DNA of 10,443 nucleotides from DATKZH01 sp964475955 (GTDB taxonomy: Bacteria; Planctomycetota; Planctomycetia; Pirellulales; Thermoguttaceae), in assembly GCA_964475955.1 (NCBI GenBank), contig CAYYZY010000251.1:1-10443 (forward strand), in the 5' to 3' direction. Numbering within the stretch: position 1 is the stretch's first letter; each line of letters opens with the position of its first letter. The notes beneath the pieces were generated by a model. That model did not search any database. It was not told the DNA's origin and saw only the letters and a program-made list of their open reading frames with translations. Shown piece by piece: positions 7,164-10,443 of this stretch. A program made the translations under genes and the position numbers.

Positions 7164-8072
7164 GTGGCCAACCAGCGCGCCGCCATGACGAGCATTGCAG
7201 CGTTTCCGGAATCGCGATTCGCAGCCCCACCCCGACTGGCGGCAGCGTACCGGGCGCGGGTCCGGCAGGGCCGGGCGGTGATGCAGGGTCAGCGCGCCGT
7301 GATCTGCGGGCTGGCCCGCGACTTGGCCCACGTGCTCCCTTCCACCATCGCGAGGATCGAGCGCCTCGGGGCCATGTTCGCCGACTACCGCGTCGTGGTC
7401 TACGAGAACGACTCGGTCGACGCCACCGGCGCCATCCTCTCCGACTGGCAGCAGCGGAATTCCCGGATCGCGATTCTCTCGGAGTGCTGCCAGGCCCCGG
7501 TCAACCCGGTGGCAAGCTGTCTGCGACGGGCGGCGCGCATGGCCTACTACCGGAACCGGTGCCGGGACTTCCTCCAGGCGAACACGCCGGATTTCGACGT
7601 GGCGATCGTCGTCGACATGGACCTCGACGGCGGCTGGAGCTACGACGGCGTGGCCAACACGTTCGGGCACGAGGGCTGGGACTTCGTCGGGTCGTACGGC
7701 ATCATCGAGCGAAGCTACCTGATGCAGACGCTTCTGGTCCAATACGACGCCTGGGCGTTCCGCACGAAGGGAAGCTACGCGCGGATTCCGACGAAGACCG
7801 TGAACCACATGCGCTTCTCCCGCGGCGACGCGATGCTGCCCGTCTACTCGTGCTTCGGGGGGCTGGGCGTCTACCGGATGCAGGCGATGCTCACCTGCCG
7901 GTACGACGGCTCCGATTGCGAGCACGTCTGCTTCCATCGCCGCATGCGCGAAGCCGGCCTCGACCGGCTATATCTCAACCCGAGCCAGGTCACCTTCTAC
8001 GGGCACAAGCCCAACAACCTGGTTCGCGCCTACCGCCGTCTGACCGGCACCCGGCGCCGCCGTGCCGCGTGA
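7164..8072 (+). CDS. Glycosyltransferase-like protein, possibly CAP59/GT69-like
   Basis: A predicted cytoplasmic protein of about 302 residues that looks like a GT-A-fold glycosyltransferase. VICGLARD (46-53) forms the first strand, VVVYENDSVDATGAIL (77-92) the nucleotide-sugar region, and VVDMDLDG (149-156) a DxD-type metal-binding motif. SCFGGLGVYR (229-238) and CEHVCFH (252-258) look like acceptor-side motifs. The ENDSxDxT plus DMDxDG pattern recalls the fungal CAP59/CMT1 mannosyltransferases (GT69) and bacterial relatives; this was judged by eye and is tentative. The start is uncertain: GTG at 7164 has GGAGAG 11 bases upstream, ATG at 7185 has no ribosome site, and ATG at 7281 sits just before the conserved region. 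No signal peptide or membrane segment is seen; the C-terminus ends in a run of Arg. It is divergent from the sulfotransferase operon and may supply a sugar to the same product (inference). Confidence 0.75.
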   Translation: MANQRAAMTSIAAFPESRFAAPPRLAAAYRARVRQGRAVMQGQRAVICGLARDLAHVLPSTIARIERLGAMFADYRVVVYENDSVDATGAILSDWQQRNSRIAILSECCQAPVNPVASCLRRAARMAYYRNRCRDFLQANTPDFDVAIVVDMDLDGGWSYDGVANTFGHEGWDFVGSYGIIERSYLMQTLLVQYDAWAFRTKGSYARIPTKTVNHMRFSRGDAMLPVYSCFGGLGVYRMQAMLTCRYDGSDCEHVCFHRRMREAGLDRLYLNPSQVTFYGHKPNNLVRAYRRLTGTRRRRAA

Positions 8073-8124
8073 AAGCAACCCAAAACCGTCTACCGGCCCT
8101 ACTGCCGGACGATTCCTCGCGAAA

Positions 8125-8138
8125 CCGCCCAGCGGCGG
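8125..8138. other. Small GC hairpin between convergent genes
   Basis: CCGCC and GGCGG form a 5-bp stem around a 4-base loop in the 103-bp gap between the glycosyltransferase (ends 8072) and the convergent beta-propeller gene (ends 8176). No T-run follows on either strand, so it is only a weak candidate for a bidirectional terminator. Nothing else is seen in the gap. Confidence 0.2.
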
Positions 8139-8174
8139 GCTACGCGGCGATCGGCTGAACCATCACCTACAACG

Positions 8175-8242
8175 CTCACCCCTCACCCCTCCCCAAGTCC
8201 CTACTCCCCTCTCCCGACTCCTTACTCCCGACTCCCCCCTCC
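8175..8242. repeat. Strand-asymmetric CTCCC/GGGAG low-complexity tract
   Basis: The plus strand is almost entirely pyrimidine, with a few A and G. CTCACCC is repeated at 8175-8190, and CTCCCGACTCC occurs exactly twice (8211-8221 and 8225-8235) with a 14-base period. On the minus strand it reads as GGGAGT-rich purine repeats. It encodes the last 20 or so residues of the beta-propeller gene and supplies its stop codon. Such tracts can form triplex or G-quadruplex structures and expand by slippage. Whether it is dispersed in the genome cannot be seen here. Confidence 0.75.
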
Positions 8243-9558
8243 CTCCTCACATCATAACACCAAAGCGTATCGTGGTACCGAAGATAGAGCCGGCCGTCGA
8301 GCAGCACGGGGTGGGCCCAGGCGTCGCGGGCGCGCTGGTCGAACAGGCGGAAGCGGCCGACGATCTCGAGGCCATCGGCGCTCGGCTTCACCAGGCCGAC
8401 GTTGCCCCGCTCGTCGAGCACGTGAAGACGGCCGTCGGCGTAGATGGCCGCGCCGGTGGTCAGCTCCCGGAGTTCGTGCTTCATCGCGCCCGTCCGCCAA
8501 TCGACGGCGAACCACGACTTGGGCTTGCGGTAGCCGGCCGAGTAGAGCGTGTCGTCGACGAACACGCCGCTGCCGGTCACCGTGTCGAGCGGGCACTCCC
8601 ATAGCTGCTCGGCGTCGACGCCTTCCGGACCGGGGCGCAGCCGGTAGAGGCGCCCGTTCTCGGCGTACGGGGTCACGTAGTAGATACACCCCTCGGCGTA
8701 GACGGGCGTGGCGACGTTCGTCTCGAAGCGGTTCTCCAGCGGCACGGCCCAGAGCAGCTCGCCCGTGTCGGCGTCGATGCCGAAGCCGTGGGCCGACGAG
8801 CAGTTGGCGATCAGGCGCCGACCGGCAAGTCGGAAAAGGATCGGCGAGCAGTACGTGGCCTGGTCGTCGCCGAGCGGGTCGGTCGTCCAGAGGGTTTGAC
8901 CGGTGCGTTTGTCCAGCGCGGCGACCAGTCCCTTGCTTCCGCCGGGCGTGACGATCACGCGCGGCCCGTCGACCAGCAGGCACTCGCTCAGCGCCCAAGT
9001 GATCTGCTTGCCTTCGAACTGCTCGAGCACGTTCAGGGACCAAAGCTCCCGGCCGGTGGCGGCCTCGAGGCAGGCCAGGCGCCCGTGCGCGTTGAGGTGA
9101 TAGAGCCGGCCCTCGGAGACGGCGCAACTGGCTCGGGCGCCGGGGAAGGAGCGCTTCCAGGCCTTGCCGCTGGTAGTGCGCCACCGGAGGGCGCCGGCCG
9201 TGTCGAACGCGAAAATGACCAGATCGTCGTCGACGTCGCCGGTGATGTACAAGCGTCCCTCCACGATGACCGGCGACGACCACCCGCGGCCCAGCCCTTC
9301 GGCCTTCCACAGGAGCTTCGGTCCCCCCTCGGGCCAGCGTGGAAGCAGGCCGGTCTCGTCGGAGACGCCGTCGCGCCGCGGGCCGCGCCACTGGGGCCAG
9401 CCGGGCTCCGGCGAGGCAATCAAGCCCTCGTCGGCGGAGGCTGCGGCAAATGCGGCCAAAGCCGCGAGCAACCCGGCGAGCACGCAGCTCGCCGCGAGCC
9501 GTCTTCGCAGGGTCTTCGATGGGCCGCCCCGAACTGGCACGCGTGGACGTGGGATCAC
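8176..9558 (-). CDS. Secreted PQQ/BamB-like beta-propeller repeat protein
   Basis: A 460-residue protein with a Sec signal peptide: RRR near residue 18-20, a hydrophobic core to about 40, and a probable cleavage at ASA-DE (about 42/43). The mature part begins WPQWRGPRRDGVSDETG, typical of planctomycetal PQQ-like repeat proteins. Repeated blades of the form 'G.LY..D..TG...W' follow (VIVEGRLYITGD, DTAGALRW, EATGRELWSL, KRTGQTLWTT, DADTGELLWAV, DWRTGAMKHE), indicating an eight-blade-type quinoprotein propeller. Binding of PQQ is not implied; in BamB the fold is a protein-interaction scaffold. The start is GTG at 9556-9558, with GGAGGAG (complement 9567-9573) at 8 bases; the frame remains open upstream to 9936 but without sense. 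The C-terminus after LWCYDV runs into low-complexity repeat (RREGGVGSKESGEG...), suggesting the original stop was lost. It is likely monocistronic, with no evident link to the sulfotransferase operon. Confidence 0.88.
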   Translation of the reverse strand: MIPRPRVPVRGGPSKTLRRRLAASCVLAGLLAALAAFAAASADEGLIASPEPGWPQWRGPRRDGVSDETGLLPRWPEGGPKLLWKAEGLGRGWSSPVIVEGRLYITGDVDDDLVIFAFDTAGALRWRTTSGKAWKRSFPGARASCAVSEGRLYHLNAHGRLACLEAATGRELWSLNVLEQFEGKQITWALSECLLVDGPRVIVTPGGSKGLVAALDKRTGQTLWTTDPLGDDQATYCSPILFRLAGRRLIANCSSAHGFGIDADTGELLWAVPLENRFETNVATPVYAEGCIYYVTPYAENGRLYRLRPGPEGVDAEQLWECPLDTVTGSGVFVDDTLYSAGYRKPKSWFAVDWRTGAMKHELRELTTGAAIYADGRLHVLDERGNVGLVKPSADGLEIVGRFRLFDQRARDAWAHPVLLDGRLYLRYHDTLWCYDVRREGGVGSKESGEGSRDLGRGEG

Positions 9559-9566
9559 CGGCGCGT

Positions 9567-9573
9567 CTCCTCC
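9567..9573 (-). promoter_or_regulatory. Shine-Dalgarno GGAGGAG deciding the GTG start of the beta-propeller gene
   Basis: GGAGGAG on the minus strand lies 8 bases before the GTG at 9556-9558, just ahead of the signal peptide. It excludes the longer open frame that continues to 9936 and overlaps the divergent gene. Confidence 0.75.
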
Positions 9574-9826
9574 GATCGAATCGTTGCTTCCAAGAATGCC
9601 GTGCAAACCGCAGGCGGAAGCCCTATTGTACGTGGAACCGACCGGCGGATGTAGAGTGCCACGCTGGCCGGAATCCCGGGCCGCCCCGGCTCGCCGGGTG
9701 CGGGAGACAGGTCGGGACGTATCGGGTAGACTGTCCGGTTTGCACCGAATCGGCGCGCCGATCGATCGCCGCCGTCCATCGCACGGGCGCGGCCGACGAG
9801 CCCAACGACTCACAGGACCACGACCG
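9574..9826. promoter_or_regulatory. Divergent promoter region between beta-propeller and EamA-like genes
   Basis: On the minus strand TACAAT (plus-strand complement 9625-9630) matches the -10 consensus at 5 of 6 positions, about 67 bases before the GTG start, but no good -35 hexamer lies 16-18 bases upstream. On the plus strand GAGACA (9704-9709) and TAGACT (9727-9732), 17 bases apart, each match 4 of 6 consensus positions and could drive the EamA-like gene with a leader of roughly 90 bases. Both are weak guesses; only the need for promoters here is firm. Confidence 0.3.
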
Positions 9827-10339
9827 ATGAAGACGTTCTTCTGGTTCGCCCTCTGCATTTCGGGCTGGGGCCTGGGGGCCTTCCTCATGGCCCATCTGGG
9901 GCGCACGCTGGGCATGGGGACCATCCTGGTGTGCAACCTGTTCGGCTACGCGATCGCCATTGCCTTTCTCGCCCGAAACGTGAACCTCGGCTGGTCCTGG
10001 AACCACCTGCTGGCCGTGCTGACGGCGGTCGCCTTCGTGCTGGCGAATTTCGCCTTCTATCGCCTTTCGGGCGAGGGCGAAGAGGTGACGATTCTGGCGC
10101 CGCTGTCGAGCCTGTACGTGCTGCTGCCCGTCACGCTGGGCGTGATCCTGTGGCACGAGCCGATCACCTTGCGCAAAGGGCTGGGGATCCTGCTGGGCGT
10201 GCTGGCCATGATCCTGCTCTCGTGGGAACGGCAGGAGCCCGTACCGAAGCCCGGGATCGAACTCCACGCGAGGGCCGAAGCGGCGGAGCCCGCGGGCCCA
10301 GATCACCGCAGCGACCAGGCTTTGTCGGAAGACCCGTAG
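9827..10339 (+). CDS. Small EamA/DMT-like membrane protein (half-size)
   Basis: A 170-residue inner-membrane protein with about five hydrophobic segments: residues 4-25, 29-50, 57-80, 87-109 and 114-133. A hydrophilic tail of about 37 residues follows. The layout and the segment LAPLSSLYVLLPVTLGVILWHEPITLRKGLGILLGVLAMILL match the second half of an EamA repeat of the drug/metabolite transporter superfamily, where a helix ending in E-x(2-4)-G-x3-G is typical. Full EamA proteins have ten helices in two repeats; this one has a single repeat and would act as a dimer, as small DMT proteins do. The substrate is unknown. The ATG at 9827 has AGGA (9813-9816) 10 bases upstream. It is divergent from the beta-propeller gene and followed by a hairpin, so it is probably transcribed alone. 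Confidence 0.8.
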   Translation: MKTFFWFALCISGWGLGAFLMAHLGRTLGMGTILVCNLFGYAIAIAFLARNVNLGWSWNHLLAVLTAVAFVLANFAFYRLSGEGEEVTILAPLSSLYVLLPVTLGVILWHEPITLRKGLGILLGVLAMILLSWERQEPVPKPGIELHARAEAAEPAGPDHRSDQALSEDP

Positions 10340-10348
10340 GTGCTTGCA

Positions 10349-10375
10349 CCCACGCGGAGACTAGATCCCCGTGGG
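10349..10375 (+). terminator. Candidate intrinsic terminator after the EamA-like gene
   Basis: CCCACG (10349-10354) pairs with CGTGGG (10370-10375). After one mismatch GGA (10356-10358) pairs with TCC (10366-10368), leaving a 7-base loop. It lies 9 bases after the stop codon and is followed by CGATTT, a short T-run. The weak T-tract keeps the confidence moderate. Confidence 0.45.
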
Positions 10376-10398
10376 CGATTTCCTGGCGCTAGTATCTT

Positions 10399-10419
10399 AC
10401 CCATCTTCAATTGACGGGT
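10399..10419. other. Short imperfect inverted repeat near the window end
   Basis: ACCCATC and GACGGGT pair at 6 of 7 positions around a 7-base AT-rich loop. It could be a second terminator element or an operator for a gene beyond the window. Nothing else is recognised from 10376 to 10443. Confidence 0.25.
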
Positions 10420-10443
10420 GTTGCGGAATTGTGTCTCCTTCGG

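Noticed and set aside
6768..7937. Minus-strand open frame of 389 codons opposite the plus-strand glycosyltransferase
   Set aside because: It overlaps nearly the whole motif-bearing gene at 7164-8072 and its own translation shows no coherent family pattern.
9460..9500. Lipoprotein signal (LAASC) in the beta-propeller protein
   Set aside because: The Cys lies at the start of the hydrophobic core and not at its end, and a normal signal-peptidase site (ASA-DE) follows, so an ordinary Sec signal is more likely.
10411..10440. Promoter with a TTGACG -35 box
   Set aside because: The -35 match is good, but no acceptable -10 box lies 16-18 bases downstream before the window ends.

Overview
The window is GC-rich bacterial DNA with long, tightly packed genes. 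The best taxonomic clue is the gene at 8176-9558: a secreted PQQ/BamB-like beta-propeller whose mature part begins with a WPQWRGPxRDG motif, a style very common in Planctomycetota. Abundant sulfotransferases and GTG/TTG starts fit the same phylum. This assignment is inference; no rRNA or other marker gene is present.

Layout, left to right. Positions 1-154 hold an imperfect palindrome with a perfect 17-bp inverted repeat. Positions 155-6403 (minus strand, read right to left) form a compact four-gene operon: a sulfotransferase fused to a GT4 glycosyltransferase (6403-4157), a complete ABC exporter half-transporter (4170-2293), and two paralogous stand-alone sulfotransferases (2303-1296 and 1192-155). 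The first three genes overlap by 11-14 bases. Each of the three downstream genes has a Shine-Dalgarno sequence, including one for a TTG start. About 760 bp without a convincing gene (6404-7163) separates this operon from a divergent plus-strand gene (7164-8072) encoding a glycosyltransferase-like protein with ENDS and DMDLD motifs, reminiscent of the CAP59/GT69 type. Next comes the convergent beta-propeller gene (9558-8176, minus), whose last codons lie in a strand-asymmetric GGGAGT-type low-complexity tract. After a 268-bp divergent promoter region there is a small membrane protein of the EamA/DMT half-size type (9827-10339, plus), followed by a candidate hairpin terminator.

How the genes may work together (inference): the fusion protein could add sugar and sulfate to a surface glycan or glycolipid, the ABC exporter could move the product across the inner membrane, and the two further sulfotransferases could add more sulfate. 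The divergent glycosyltransferase may contribute another sugar. The set is best described as a putative sulfated-glycan assembly and export cluster. The sulfotransferase-GT4 fusion and the altered PAPS-binding loops of the two stand-alone sulfotransferases are its most unusual points. The beta-propeller and EamA-like genes at the right end look like unrelated neighbours.
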